NCBI RefSeq assembly: GCF_014202895.1
Contig: NZ_JACHHV010000005.1
Coordinates: 1-64,000, forward strand
Length of the DNA stretch: 64,000 nucleotides
Reading direction: 5' to 3'
DNA from: Lactovum miscens
Lineage (GTDB): Bacteria; Bacillota; Bacilli; Lactobacillales; Streptococcaceae
The notes under the pieces were generated by a model. The model saw only the letters and a program-made list of their open reading frames with translations, was not told the DNA's origin and made no database searches. The translations under genes and the position numbers were made by a program. Shown here in pieces: positions 9,060 through 17,444 of the stretch; position 1 is the stretch's first letter, and the number at the start of each line of letters is the position of its first letter.

Positions 9060-9779
9060 ATGGGAAATATCTACTCAACAAATTATTTTGTACCTTTTTA
9101 TCATTCTGATTTAAAAGGAGATATGGCAGCATCAGCCATTTTGAATGTTGCTTTACAGGTTTCTGGAGAACAATCAGCACATTTAGGTAGGTCAGAAGAA
9201 TGGGTAATGGAAAATTACCACTATTCTTGGATCGTTACAGAGTATGAGATTGATATCAAACGCCTCCCAAAATTTTTGGAAGAAATTGTCATTGAAACCG
9301 AAGCTATAAACTATAATAAATTTTTTTGTTATAGAGACTTTAGATATAAAAGTAAGGAAGGAGAACTTCTAGTCAATATTCACTCAACTTGGGTCTTAAT
9401 GGATTCTGTAAGTCGAAAGGCAGGACGAGTTGAAGAAGAAATTGTTAAGCCTTACGAATCAGAAAAAATCAATAAGATCAAGCGTGGCCATGTATTTAGC
9501 AAGCTTGAAAATGCTAAAGTAAAAAAATATCAAATTCGCTATTCAGATATTGACTTAAATATGCATGTTAATAATAGTAAATACTATGAATGGGCAATTA
9601 ATCCTCTTGGTTTTGATTTTCTTACGCATCATCGGCCCAAAAAAATTTATATTAAATACAATCATGAAATTTTGCCAGGAGAGCAAATATCCAGTTCAGT
9701 AATGTTAAGAGATAAGATAAGTCATCATTTAATTAATGATAATGATGCACAAATTGAAATAGAATGGGAAAAAATTTAA
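9060..9779 (+). CDS. Acyl-ACP thioesterase (FatA/FatB family)
   Basis: A 239-residue double hot-dog protein that should release free fatty acids from acyl carrier protein. The N-terminal hot-dog opens with YFVPFYHSDLKGDMAASAIL, and the family's second-half motif RYSDIDLNMHVNNSKYYEW carries the Asn/His catalytic residues. Length is normal for bacterial members. The ATG has no clear ribosome binding site. Its stop overlaps the ATG of the next gene (TAATG at 9777-9781), so the two are translationally coupled. The order thioesterase, YutF-like phosphatase, TIGR01906 membrane protein is a recurring block in streptococci and lactococci. Confidence 0.88.
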   Translation: MGNIYSTNYFVPFYHSDLKGDMAASAILNVALQVSGEQSAHLGRSEEWVMENYHYSWIVTEYEIDIKRLPKFLEEIVIETEAINYNKFFCYRDFRYKSKEGELLVNIHSTWVLMDSVSRKAGRVEEEIVKPYESEKINKIKRGHVFSKLENAKVKKYQIRYSDIDLNMHVNNSKYYEWAINPLGFDFLTHHRPKKIYIKYNHEILPGEQISSSVMLRDKISHHLINDNDAQIEIEWEKI

Positions 9780-10552
9780 TGGAGCATAAAGACTACAAAG
9801 CATATGTTATTGATCTTGACGGAACAATTTATCTTGGAGAAGGCAGAATTCCAGAAGCTGAAGATTTTATTCATCGTCTTCAAGAGAAAAAAATTCCATA
9901 CTTATTTGTTACAAATAACACAACACGTCGTCCCGAAGTTGTCCAGAAGCGTCTTAGTATGAAATTCAATATTGAGACCCCACTTGAAACAGTTTATACA
10001 GTTTCCCATGCTACCGCTGATTATATGAAGGCTGATGGTAAGGGAAATAGGGTTTATATTGTTGGTGAAGAAGGACTTAAATCTGAACTACATGAGGCTG
10101 GTTTTATTGATGATGAAATCGATCCTGACTATGTGGTCGTAGCAGTTGATTTTTCATTTAATTATGACAAATTAAAGGTAGCAACATTTGCCATTCAAAA
10201 GGGCGCAACCTTTATTGGAACCAATCCTGATTTGAATTTACCTACTTCAGAAGGTTTACTGCCAGGCTCTGGGACAATTGTACGGTCGGTACAGGCGGCA
10301 ACTCAGGTAGAACCGATTATCATTGGTAAACCTACTGCAATTATTGCTGATATTATTTTGAAAAAACTTGGTTTACCAAAAGAAGATTTAATTATGGTGG
10401 GTGATAACTATTTGACTGATATATGCACAGGAATTGATAATGGGATTGATTCACTTCTTGTCACGACTGGCTTTACCAAACCTGAGGAAGTTCCTAACCT
10501 ACCTACTGCACCAACTTATGTAGTTTCTAGCCTTGCTGAATGGAAAATTTAA
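9779..10552 (+). CDS. HAD-superfamily phosphatase, YutF/NagD type (TIGR01457)
   Basis: A 257-residue haloacid dehalogenase-like phosphatase of subclass IIA. Motif I is VIDLDGTIYLG with both aspartates, motif II is FVTNNTTRR, motif III contains IIIGKP, and motif IV is MVGDNYLTDI. The substrate is probably a sugar phosphate or a nucleotide monophosphate and is not settled. A start at 9764 is possible, but the ATG at 9779 overlaps the upstream stop codon in the usual coupled way and gives the family's normal N-terminus. It is followed 3 bp later by its usual partner, the TIGR01906 membrane protein. Confidence 0.88.
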   Translation: MEHKDYKAYVIDLDGTIYLGEGRIPEAEDFIHRLQEKKIPYLFVTNNTTRRPEVVQKRLSMKFNIETPLETVYTVSHATADYMKADGKGNRVYIVGEEGLKSELHEAGFIDDEIDPDYVVVAVDFSFNYDKLKVATFAIQKGATFIGTNPDLNLPTSEGLLPGSGTIVRSVQAATQVEPIIIGKPTAIIADIILKKLGLPKEDLIMVGDNYLTDICTGIDNGIDSLLVTTGFTKPEEVPNLPTAPTYVVSSLAEWKI

Positions 10553-10555
10553 ACC

Positions 10556-11158
10556 ATGCGTGATAAGCTGTACTTTACATTAACTTTATTTTGGATTGTC
10601 GCATTTTCAGTATTTGTGACTATTTTATTATCGATTCCACTATTTTCCTTAGATATTATTTGGGAAAACCTTAGCAAGATTTCTGGTTTCTCATTTAACA
10701 TTTTGATGAAGAACTATGGATATTTGATGCGATATCTTCTCAATCCCTTTGCTGGAAAATTAAAAATGCCAAATTTTCCAGATTCGTATTCTGCATTGAT
10801 CCATTTTTCCGAAGTAAAAAATCTTTTTTTATTGGTTTTGACAATATGTATCGTATTTGCGTATTTTTATTGGAAATTTCAAAAGGATAGAATTTCCTTT
10901 CTCTTCAAAAATGGGATTAAATTTGCTATGTTTCTTCCCGTACTTCTTACTCTAGTGGTACTATTAATAGGTTTTGATAATTTTTTTATTGCTTTTCACA
11001 GAATACTTTTTAGAGATAACACATGGCTGTTTAATCCAGAAACGGATCCTATAATAAATGTTTTAACTGATAATTTTTTCATGTATTGTTTTATTATATT
11101 TGGTATTATATATGAAGTACTGCTAGGAACTTTGTACTTTAGAAAAAGTAAAAAATAA
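10556..11158 (+). CDS. TIGR01906 / DUF1461 integral membrane protein
   Basis: A 200-residue protein with four or five membrane segments (about residues 8-30, 93-112, 123-150 and 175-192). It contains the conserved central loop with LMRYLLNPF, LKMPNFPDS and HFSEVK. This family almost always follows a YutF-like HAD gene in lactobacillales, and its biochemical role is unknown. It starts 3 bp after the HAD stop, so it is part of the thioesterase operon. Confidence 0.85.
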   Translation: MRDKLYFTLTLFWIVAFSVFVTILLSIPLFSLDIIWENLSKISGFSFNILMKNYGYLMRYLLNPFAGKLKMPNFPDSYSALIHFSEVKNLFLLVLTICIVFAYFYWKFQKDRISFLFKNGIKFAMFLPVLLTLVVLLIGFDNFFIAFHRILFRDNTWLFNPETDPIINVLTDNFFMYCFIIFGIIYEVLLGTLYFRKSKK

Positions 11159-11191
11159 AAATTTGTATATTGACACGGGCCGAGGGAAGAC

Positions 11192-12298
11192 GTGAAAAGA
11201 AAGAACAAAAAGAGTCAAAGTAAATTTTATCATAAGAAATTTCATAAGTCCTCTACTACTTTGCATGGGGGATCTGAACATTCTTTGAATGCTATGGATG
11301 AAAAAGAAAGCAAAATGTATCTTGTGTCCAGTGGTCCTGAAAGGAATAGGAAAACCTTGATTGGATGCATTCTTTTTATTTTAATTCTATTGATTATTGC
11401 GAGTTCAATAGGTTTTGTTATATTCTCTAAATTTCTTGATCAAAGAGTGATAACTCTAAAAAGTTCAAAGTCAACCTCCAGTAGCCATTCTAATTCAGTT
11501 GGCTCAAGCATCACAAATTTGACAATATCCTCATCAACTGCTGAGTCCCCTTGGTTGATAACAAAGGCTGAAAATTACCTTCCAATACTGATGTATCATA
11601 ATGTACAACCTAATACACCTGATGGGAATTTTGTTTCTCCCGAAAATTTTGAATCTGTTCTACAGGCTCTTCAATCAAGTGAAATTTATACTGTTTCAAG
11701 TGATGAAGCTTCAAAAGTTCTATCAACAAATACAAAACCAGCTCAAAAATTAATATGGTTAACTTTTGACGACGGAACTCAAAATTTTTATGACTATGTT
11801 TTTCCTTTGCTTAAAAAGTATAATATGCATGCAACCAGCTTTATTATTACAAATAATGTTGTTAATAATGTGCCTGGTTTTATGACCGCTGCTGAAATTA
11901 AAGAAATTGCTTCAACGGGGCTCGTTGACTTTCAAAGTCACACAGTTAATCATGCAGACTTAAGCGTGGCAAGCGATAACCGTCAAACTGCTGAACTTCG
12001 GGATTCGAAAGCATATCTTGACAGTCTACTTAATCAGAAAACCCATGTGATATGCTACCCTTCTGGGAGCCACAACCCGAATACTTCAGTAATTGCAAGT
12101 GGGTTAGGTTACGATTTAGGTTTGCTAGATCCGGGGAGAACTTATGATGGTTTAACTGCTAAAAATGTGGCAGCTAAAACTTCAGATGGTCTCTTCACCC
12201 TTAACCGTTATCGTACATTCACCAATACCACAGGAAAGGTTGTTATAGATATGATTTCAGCTGATGAAGCGTATAATGTATTGAATACGCTTAACTAA
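11192..12298 (+). CDS. Membrane-anchored polysaccharide deacetylase (NodB family)
   Basis: A 368-residue, extracytoplasmic, type II membrane protein. It has a basic cytoplasmic tail of about 53 residues, one membrane segment (about 56-78), a serine-rich linker and then a NodB domain. Motif 1 is LTFDDGTQN (general base and metal-binding aspartate), motif 2 is SHTVNHADLS (two metal-binding histidines), and CYPSGSHN is the motif 3 region. It is a peptidoglycan or wall-polymer deacetylase candidate, like PgdA. The start is GTG at 11192 with GAGGGAAGA before it; the next ATG would remove the basic tail. It may share a transcript with the preceding block. Confidence 0.85.
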   Translation: MKRKNKKSQSKFYHKKFHKSSTTLHGGSEHSLNAMDEKESKMYLVSSGPERNRKTLIGCILFILILLIIASSIGFVIFSKFLDQRVITLKSSKSTSSSHSNSVGSSITNLTISSSTAESPWLITKAENYLPILMYHNVQPNTPDGNFVSPENFESVLQALQSSEIYTVSSDEASKVLSTNTKPAQKLIWLTFDDGTQNFYDYVFPLLKKYNMHATSFIITNNVVNNVPGFMTAAEIKEIASTGLVDFQSHTVNHADLSVASDNRQTAELRDSKAYLDSLLNQKTHVICYPSGSHNPNTSVIASGLGYDLGLLDPGRTYDGLTAKNVAAKTSDGLFTLNRYRTFTNTTGKVVIDMISADEAYNVLNTLN

Positions 12299-12381
12299 AA
12301 TTTTTTTCTTAAAATAACTTTAAAATAAATTAGACATTTTCCCTGGAAATGTTAAAATATTGGCTGAAATTGGCTTTCTGC

Positions 12382-12410
12382 TTGACAAGTTTGTGGCATT
12401 GTTGTAGTAT
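12382..12410 (+). promoter_or_regulatory. Near-consensus promoter of a small RNA
   Basis: TTGACA at 12382-12387, a 17-base spacer and TAGTAT at 12405-12410. Transcription should start near 12417. No coding frame follows before a terminator about 100 bases downstream. Confidence 0.75.
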
Positions 12411-12416
12411 AGCTTT

Positions 12417-12518
12417 ATAGTTAATTGGTTTTATTCAATCCTGTTCTGAATAAAGCAAATTAAGTCCCAACTGGATGCTTCGCTGAGCTTGACTCCGAGG
12501 TTTCCAGTTTTTTTATTT
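12417..12518 (+). ncRNA. Candidate small RNA of about 100 nt
   Basis: The unit has a strong promoter (12382-12410), a first hairpin (arms 12428-12437 and 12447-12456, 9-base loop) and a second hairpin ending in a U run (12469-12515). There is no start codon with a ribosome binding site and no frame worth naming. The transcript would end before the promoter of trmL, so it is probably not a leader of trmL. Its targets cannot be told. It does not match a 6S, 4.5S or T-box pattern that I can recognise. Confidence 0.55.
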
Positions 12519-12520
12519 TT
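12469..12520 (+). terminator. Terminator of the candidate small RNA
   Basis: AACTGGA (12469-12475) pairs with TCCAGTT (12503-12509). An inner CTTCG/CGAGG stem strengthens the hairpin, and a run of seven T follows. Confidence 0.8.
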
Positions 12521-12540
12521 TCAATGTTATAAAATTGTAT

Positions 12541-12546
12541 TATAAT
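12541..12546 (+). promoter_or_regulatory. -10 box abutting trmL
   Basis: A perfect TATAAT ends 7 bases before the trmL ATG, so transcription would start at or next to the A of the start codon. The -35 (TTTTCA, 12518-12523) is weak and lies in the U-run of the preceding terminator. Confidence 0.5.
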
Positions 12547-12553
12547 ATAGTTT

Positions 12554-13072
12554 ATGACTAATCATATTGTACTTTTTGAACCACGCATTCATTTTAATAC
12601 TGGAAACATCGCTAGGACGGCTGCGGCAACCAATTCAGTTTTACATTTAATTAAGCCACTTGGATTTGAAGTGGATGATAAACACTTAAAACGAGCTGGG
12701 CTTGATTATTGGGAAAAGGTTGATATTCGTTATCATGAAAGTTTAACTGATTTTATGGCAGCTTTAGAAAAAAATAAGCTTTATTTGATTACTAAGTTTG
12801 CGGAATATGTTTATAGCGAAGTAGATTATGCGCAACCCTTATTAGATGGGATTGACCAGTACTTTTTATTTGGTCGAGAAGACACAGGACTTCCCGAAGA
12901 ATTTATGCGTAAAAATGCTGAGAAATGTATTCGGATTCCTATGAATGATGAGCATGTTCGTTCGCTCAACCTTTCTAACTGCGCAGCACTTGTTATTTAT
13001 GAAGCGTTACGGCAACAATCTTTCATAGGTTTAGAGAGTGTTCACAAATATGAAAAGGATAAATTGAAATGA
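12554..13072 (+). CDS. trmL: tRNA (cytidine/uridine-34 2'-O)-methyltransferase, SPOUT family
   Basis: A 172-residue SPOUT enzyme that methylates the wobble ribose of leucine tRNAs. It opens with [24 protein letters not shown], has the [14 protein letters not shown] motif, and ends with [25 protein letters not shown], the SAM-binding knot. Length is normal. No ribosome binding site precedes the ATG, and a TATAAT lies 7 bases upstream, so a leaderless message is likely. Its stop overlaps the next ATG by 4 bases (ATGA). Confidence 0.92.
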   Translation: MTNHIVLFEPRIHFNTGNIARTAAATNSVLHLIKPLGFEVDDKHLKRAGLDYWEKVDIRYHESLTDFMAALEKNKLYLITKFAEYVYSEVDYAQPLLDGIDQYFLFGREDTGLPEEFMRKNAEKCIRIPMNDEHVRSLNLSNCAALVIYEALRQQSFIGLESVHKYEKDKLK

Positions 13073-13626
13073 AAACTGATCAACTACTCACTGGCGACTT
13101 AATAGGCGTGGCTGGTGTTGAATCAGACTGGGGCACAGCCATTATGGTAAGCTCCAAACGTCAAGTTTATACCATTTATGATCATGTTGGTATGCTTGAA
13201 AATCGAAAAGGCGAAGTTTTCGTTTGGAATTCTAATCCTCATGATGGTGTTATCGCTGAGCCACTTCAAGTATTCATCAACCGAGAAGAAGTTCAAATTG
13301 AAAAAAATTTTGATCTTTTTCGATTAAATGTTCCGATTAATTTTAATGGAGTGTTAGAAAAAATGACCAAATTACAGGGTCTTCCTTACAACTTTTCATT
13401 TTTACAATCTGATAAGAAGTACTATTGCTCAGATTTCGTTTCTAGGACCTTTCCTGAAGGAATTTTTCCTTTGGAAGGAATGCATTTTGCAGGAGATTTT
13501 TGGGAAGAATACTATGCTAAGCAAGGTATTGAAAAAATTCCTGAAGGTCAGCCAGGTATAAACCCAAATGACATGTTTGCACAGTCAAATGTGGATTTTA
13601 TTAATGATTTAAGAAGTATAATTTGA
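13069..13626 (+). CDS. Permuted papain-like (YiiX/NlpC-P60 superfamily) cysteine hydrolase
   Basis: A 185-residue protein with the order of catalytic residues seen in the permuted NlpC/P60 group: a histidine in YDHVGMLE followed later by the nucleophile in [12 protein letters not shown]. The opening [13 protein letters not shown] resembles the GDLI-type start of YiiX-like proteins. No signal peptide or membrane segment is visible, so it should be cytosolic. The substrate (peptide, lipid or amide bond) is unknown. It overlaps trmL by 4 bases and is followed 4 bases after its stop by recD2, so the three form one operon. Confidence 0.75.
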   Translation: MKTDQLLTGDLIGVAGVESDWGTAIMVSSKRQVYTIYDHVGMLENRKGEVFVWNSNPHDGVIAEPLQVFINREEVQIEKNFDLFRLNVPINFNGVLEKMTKLQGLPYNFSFLQSDKKYYCSDFVSRTFPEGIFPLEGMHFAGDFWEEYYAKQGIEKIPEGQPGINPNDMFAQSNVDFINDLRSII

Positions 13627-13630
13627 TTTA

Positions 13631-16090
13631 ATGGAAGAGAAACTATTCTTTACAGGAAAAATAGAATCTATTTTTTTTAATAACCCTTCAAACCTTTATA
13701 AGGTTTTATTAGTTGAAATAGATGATACCAATTCGGAAAGTTTTGATGATAGTGAAATCGTGGTGACAGGAACAATAGGAGATGTTGTTGAGTCTGAGAC
13801 GTATACATTTTACGGTCACATTACGAATCACCCACGCTATGGTGAGCAACTTCAAGTTGATACATATGAAAAGCTGGCCCCTACAACTGTTAATGGTTTA
13901 GTCAAGTACCTTTCCTCTGATACTTTTCCAGGTATTGGTAAGGAGACTGCTAAGAAAATTGTCAAACTCTATCCTAAAAATACAGTGGACGATATTTTAG
14001 AAAATCCTGAAAAGTTAACGAGAATTTTAAAGGAGAATAAAAAAGCAGCCTTTATTAAAAACTTATCAACTAATCATGGGATGGAAAATATTTTATCCAA
14101 GCTTTATGGCTATGGTTTGACAGGTCGACTGGCAGCTCAGATCTATAAAACTTATCAGGCAGAAAGTCTTAATATTATAAAACACAATCCTTATCAATTA
14201 GTGGAAGATATTGAGGGGGTTGGATTTTTAACTACGGATAAAATTGCTTCAGAGCTTGGGATAGAACCAAGCTCACCACATCGGTTGAAGGCCGCACTAT
14301 TTCATATTGTGAAAGATCAGCCTAATAGTACAGGTGATACCTATATAGAGGAGACGCGACTACTTTTTTTAGCCAAAGAGATGCTTGAAGCTGCTCGTCA
14401 CGTATTGATTCCTTTAGATGACTTAAAGGCACAACTAGAAGACTTGATCCAGGAGGAGAGACTTCTCAAAAGTGAGGATAAAATTTTTGATAAGCTGTTG
14501 GCTCAAGCAGAAGAAAGAATTGCGTCAAATATTACTCGACTTTTAAGACACACGGATAACATTTTAGTTGAGGATGATTTTGATTCAGCAATTAGTGAAG
14601 TTGAAAAAAAACTGGGGATCATTTATGATGACCTACAAAAGCAAGCCATTCATGATGCTTTAAAATATCCAATCTTTATTTTGACTGGTGGACCCGGTAC
14701 AGGAAAGACTACTATTATTAATGGTTTTCTCCAAGTGTATGCTCAGCTTAATAACTTGTCCTTGCGACAAGAAGACTACTCAACCGACCTTTTTCCATTT
14801 ATCTTAGCTGCTCCAACGGGACGTGCCAGTCGTCGTTTAAGTGACCTTAGTGGTCTTCCCGCATCAACTTTGCATCGTACTTTAGGAATTAACAGTGATG
14901 ATGAAAATGAGGATTTGGCAAATGACCTCTCAGGAGAAGTATTGATTGTGGATGAGTTTTCTATGGTTGATACTTGGCTCGCAAATAAGCTCTTTAGTGC
15001 TATTCCGGGTCGAATGAAAGTGATGATTGTAGGAGATTCAGATCAATTAGCCTCGGTAGGTCCAGGACAAGTGTTGGGAGACTTGCTTGCTTTTCATGAG
15101 ATTCCCTCTCTGAAGCTCAACCACATATATCGTCAGTCTGAGGATTCAACTATAACAGATTTAGCACATTCAATTAAAGAAGGAAAAATTCCTTCAGATT
15201 TTACAGAGAGAAAAGCTGATAGAAACTTTTTCCAAGCGAACTCCTTTCAACTTCCTTCACTCATTGGGCAAATTGCAACTTCATGGAAGAGAAAAGGGAA
15301 TAGTGCATTTGACTTTCAGGTTCTTATTCCAATGTATAAGGGACCCGCTGGTATTACAGCTATTAATAAAGAACTTCAGGATATATTTAATCCAAAGGGA
15401 GAAGGACTGGAATTTAATTTTATGGAAGGCCTTTTTCGTAAAGAAGATAAAGTGTTGCAACTTGTTAATGATGCAGAAAACAATGTTTTTAATGGGGATA
15501 TTGGAAAAATCATCGAGTTGATTCCAGCTAAGTACAGTGAAAGTAAACAAGATGAGTTGAACATTGATTTTGATGGACAAAAATTAAATTACATTCGTTC
15601 TGATTGGGTAAATATTCGTCTGGCTTATGCCATATCAATTCATAAATCACAGGGATCTGAATTTGAAATGGTGATTGTTCCAATGGTTTCAGGATACGCT
15701 CGAATGTTACAAAGAAATCTGGTTTATACTGCCATCACTCGTGCGAGGAAATCACTTATTATGTTGGGAGAAATTGGAGCTTTTCTGACTGCTGTTAGGA
15801 AAGAGGGAAAAAATCGAAGAACTTCATTGTTTGATCGACTTGTCCAATTGAGTGAAAAAACTTTTTCTCCTAAAACGCACCTAACAAGCACAACTTTGGA
15901 TGAAAGTACTATAGTAAATGATTATGAGCTCTCAAATAATGTTGAAAATAAATTGAATGACATAACATCTAATAGCAAAATTTTAATTCAAGAAATGATT
16001 AATTTTGAATGTATAGATCCTCTCATAGGATTGAAGGACTTAGACTTTGAGCCATTTAGAAAAGGTGAACGTTTCTTAAATTTACATTAA
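13631..16090 (+). CDS. recD2: RecD2 5'-3' DNA helicase
   Basis: An 819-residue superfamily 1B helicase of the RecD2 (YrrC) type found in bacteria without RecBC. The order is an OB-like N-terminal domain, helix-hairpin-helix repeats around residues 90-210 (FPGIGKETAKKIV, VEDIEGVGFLTTDKIA), Walker A GGPGTGKTT near residue 353, motif II VDEFSMVD, motif III GDSDQLASVGPG, and the C-terminal motifs YAISIHKSQGSEF and VYTAITRARKSL. It acts in recombination and replication-fork repair. It is the last gene of the trmL operon. The stop is overlapped by the first half of a possible Pho box for the next gene. Confidence 0.93.
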   Translation: MEEKLFFTGKIESIFFNNPSNLYKVLLVEIDDTNSESFDDSEIVVTGTIGDVVESETYTFYGHITNHPRYGEQLQVDTYEKLAPTTVNGLVKYLSSDTFPGIGKETAKKIVKLYPKNTVDDILENPEKLTRILKENKKAAFIKNLSTNHGMENILSKLYGYGLTGRLAAQIYKTYQAESLNIIKHNPYQLVEDIEGVGFLTTDKIASELGIEPSSPHRLKAALFHIVKDQPNSTGDTYIEETRLLFLAKEMLEAARHVLIPLDDLKAQLEDLIQEERLLKSEDKIFDKLLAQAEERIASNITRLLRHTDNILVEDDFDSAISEVEKKLGIIYDDLQKQAIHDALKYPIFILTGGPGTGKTTIINGFLQVYAQLNNLSLRQEDYSTDLFPFILAAPTGRASRRLSDLSGLPASTLHRTLGINSDDENEDLANDLSGEVLIVDEFSMVDTWLANKLFSAIPGRMKVMIVGDSDQLASVGPGQVLGDLLAFHEIPSLKLNHIYRQSEDSTITDLAHSIKEGKIPSDFTERKADRNFFQANSFQLPSLIGQIATSWKRKGNSAFDFQVLIPMYKGPAGITAINKELQDIFNPKGEGLEFNFMEGLFRKEDKVLQLVNDAENNVFNGDIGKIIELIPAKYSESKQDELNIDFDGQKLNYIRSDWVNIRLAYAISIHKSQGSEFEMVIVPMVSGYARMLQRNLVYTAITRARKSLIMLGEIGAFLTAVRKEGKNRRTSLFDRLVQLSEKTFSPKTHLTSTTLDESTIVNDYELSNNVENKLNDITSNSKILIQEMINFECIDPLIGLKDLDFEPFRKGERFLNLH

Positions 16091-16098
16091 ATTTACAT
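16081..16098 (+). promoter_or_regulatory. Possible PhoP-type direct repeat upstream of the phn cluster
   Basis: TTTACAT occurs at 16081-16087 and again at 16092-16098, an 11-base period that matches the spacing of Gram-positive PhoP boxes (TTWACA-type repeats). It overlaps the end of recD2 and lies about 90 bp before the phn substrate-binding gene. Only two repeats are seen and the promoter itself is not obvious. Confidence 0.4.
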
Positions 16099-16186
16099 CA
16101 ATTTTAGTGAAAGTCTATATCTATTTTGATACACTTATCATGCAAGAGGAGTTTTTGCGAAAAAATAGGGGAGCTCATTTACTAAA

Positions 16187-17251
16187 ATGAAAAAAAGTCT
16201 CAAAAGCATCATTGGTCTCACGGCTGTAGCTACAGTTGGAGCAGTTGTTTTGTCAGCTAACACGTCAGTTTCAGCAGCCAAAACTACCAACATCAAAGAA
16301 CTAAAGATCTCATTTATTCCATCAAAGAATCCAAGTGATATCACAACCGCTACACAGGGTCTTGACACATTGCTTAAAAGTGAATTAAAAAAACAAGGAT
16401 TCAAAGTTGGCAAGATCACAATGACAACAGGTACTGATTACAACGCCGTAGGTAAAGCACTTACATCCGGTACGGCTGATGTCGGCTATGGTGTATCTGG
16501 TGGTACATATGCAGCTTACGCTTCAGGTACGAAAGTTATTTTAACAGCAACTCGTAAAGGTTTAAGTAATGATGATTTGAAGAACACTAAGAATGCGACC
16601 AACCCACAATATTGGAATAACCACAAACCAACAACAAATACAACTACCGACGTTAAATCTTACCGTGGTTTGATCATTGCAGGCAACACTGAACTCGGCA
16701 AAGAGATGGCAGCTGATGTTAAATCTGGTAAAAAGATTCCTGTTGATCTGCTTAAAAAAGCTAAGTGGGGACTTTCTTCAACAACTTCAGCATCTGGCTA
16801 TCTTTATCCATCAAAATGGTTGACGGATAACTATAAGATCTCTGTACATGATCTTCCAAATGTAGTTTCTAATCTTGACTACGGCACAGCTACAGCTGAC
16901 TTAGCTTCAGGGCAAGTAGATATTATCGCTGGTTATGCAGATCTTCGTATGGACTTCGCAACAGCATGGACTACAATCGATAAAGCAACTGATACTATCT
17001 GGAACCAAACTAACGTTATCGGCGTTACAGGTGAAATCTTCAACGACGGTATCCTTGTTTCTACTAAATCAGATACTATGAAGAAAAATCCTAAACTTGC
17101 GTCAGCTCTTCAAAAAGCTATTATCGCTATGTCTAAGACTGACCAAGGTGCTAAGATTATCAAAGTATACTCACATGATGGCTATCAAGTTTCATCAGCG
17201 AAAGATTATAAACCATTCTTCAAGATCTTGAAGGACGTTGCTGGTAACTAG
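16187..17251 (+). CDS. phnD: Phosphate/phosphonate-type ABC transporter substrate-binding protein (PhnD family)
   Basis: A 354-residue periplasmic-binding-type protein that would deliver phosphonate or a related oxyanion to the transporter encoded downstream. The family motifs are ISFIPSKNPSDITTATQGLD, DVGYGVSGGTYAAYASG, YRGLIIAG, SGYLYPSKWL and NFDGILVS-like FNDGILVSTKSDT. It has an N-terminal signal (basic MKKSLK, hydrophobic stretch, SVSA-A site near residue 30) but no lipobox cysteine, which is unusual for a Gram-positive binding protein. GGGGAG lies rather far from the ATG. Hairpins after the gene separate it from phnC, so it may be the most expressed member of the cluster. Confidence 0.85.
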   Translation: MKKSLKSIIGLTAVATVGAVVLSANTSVSAAKTTNIKELKISFIPSKNPSDITTATQGLDTLLKSELKKQGFKVGKITMTTGTDYNAVGKALTSGTADVGYGVSGGTYAAYASGTKVILTATRKGLSNDDLKNTKNATNPQYWNNHKPTTNTTTDVKSYRGLIIAGNTELGKEMAADVKSGKKIPVDLLKKAKWGLSSTTSASGYLYPSKWLTDNYKISVHDLPNVVSNLDYGTATADLASGQVDIIAGYADLRMDFATAWTTIDKATDTIWNQTNVIGVTGEIFNDGILVSTKSDTMKKNPKLASALQKAIIAMSKTDQGAKIIKVYSHDGYQVSSAKDYKPFFKILKDVAGN

Positions 17252-17268
17252 TATTTATAAAATATAAT

Positions 17269-17332
17269 AGCCAAGATTGTTTTCAATTTCGGCTTTTTTA
17301 CTACATTCGCTTTCGTCGGCGAATGCAGTTTT
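17269..17332 (+). terminator. Tandem hairpins after phnD
   Basis: The first hairpin pairs 17269-17279 with 17284-17294 (one mismatch) and ends in TTTTTT. The second pairs 17301-17310 with 17319-17328 (one mismatch) and ends in TTTT. They should terminate or strongly reduce read-through from phnD. Confidence 0.7.
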
Positions 17333-17370
17333 ACAAAATTTAATCCTATGGAACTTTTCATTTTCTATTT

Positions 17371-17405
17371 AAATTACACTTACATTTTGATAAAGTGTAA
17401 TTTTT
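17371..17405 (+). terminator. Third hairpin, directly ahead of phnC
   Basis: A perfect 11-bp stem (17371-17381 with 17393-17403, 11-base loop) is followed by a short T run. It could be another attenuator or an operator palindrome. The loop contains TTACAT-like sequence resembling the Pho-type repeat before phnD. Confidence 0.5.
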
Positions 17406-17444
17406 GAAAAACCAATGAAAAAATCTTCTATACGTGGAGGTCAA

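Noticed and set aside
15281-15580. Antisense open frames of 60-100 codons inside recD2
   Set aside because: They are shadows of a well-conserved gene, with low-complexity composition and no start signals.
16138-16419. Minus-strand frame over the start of phnD
   Set aside because: It overlaps the signal peptide region of a clear gene and has no ribosome binding site.
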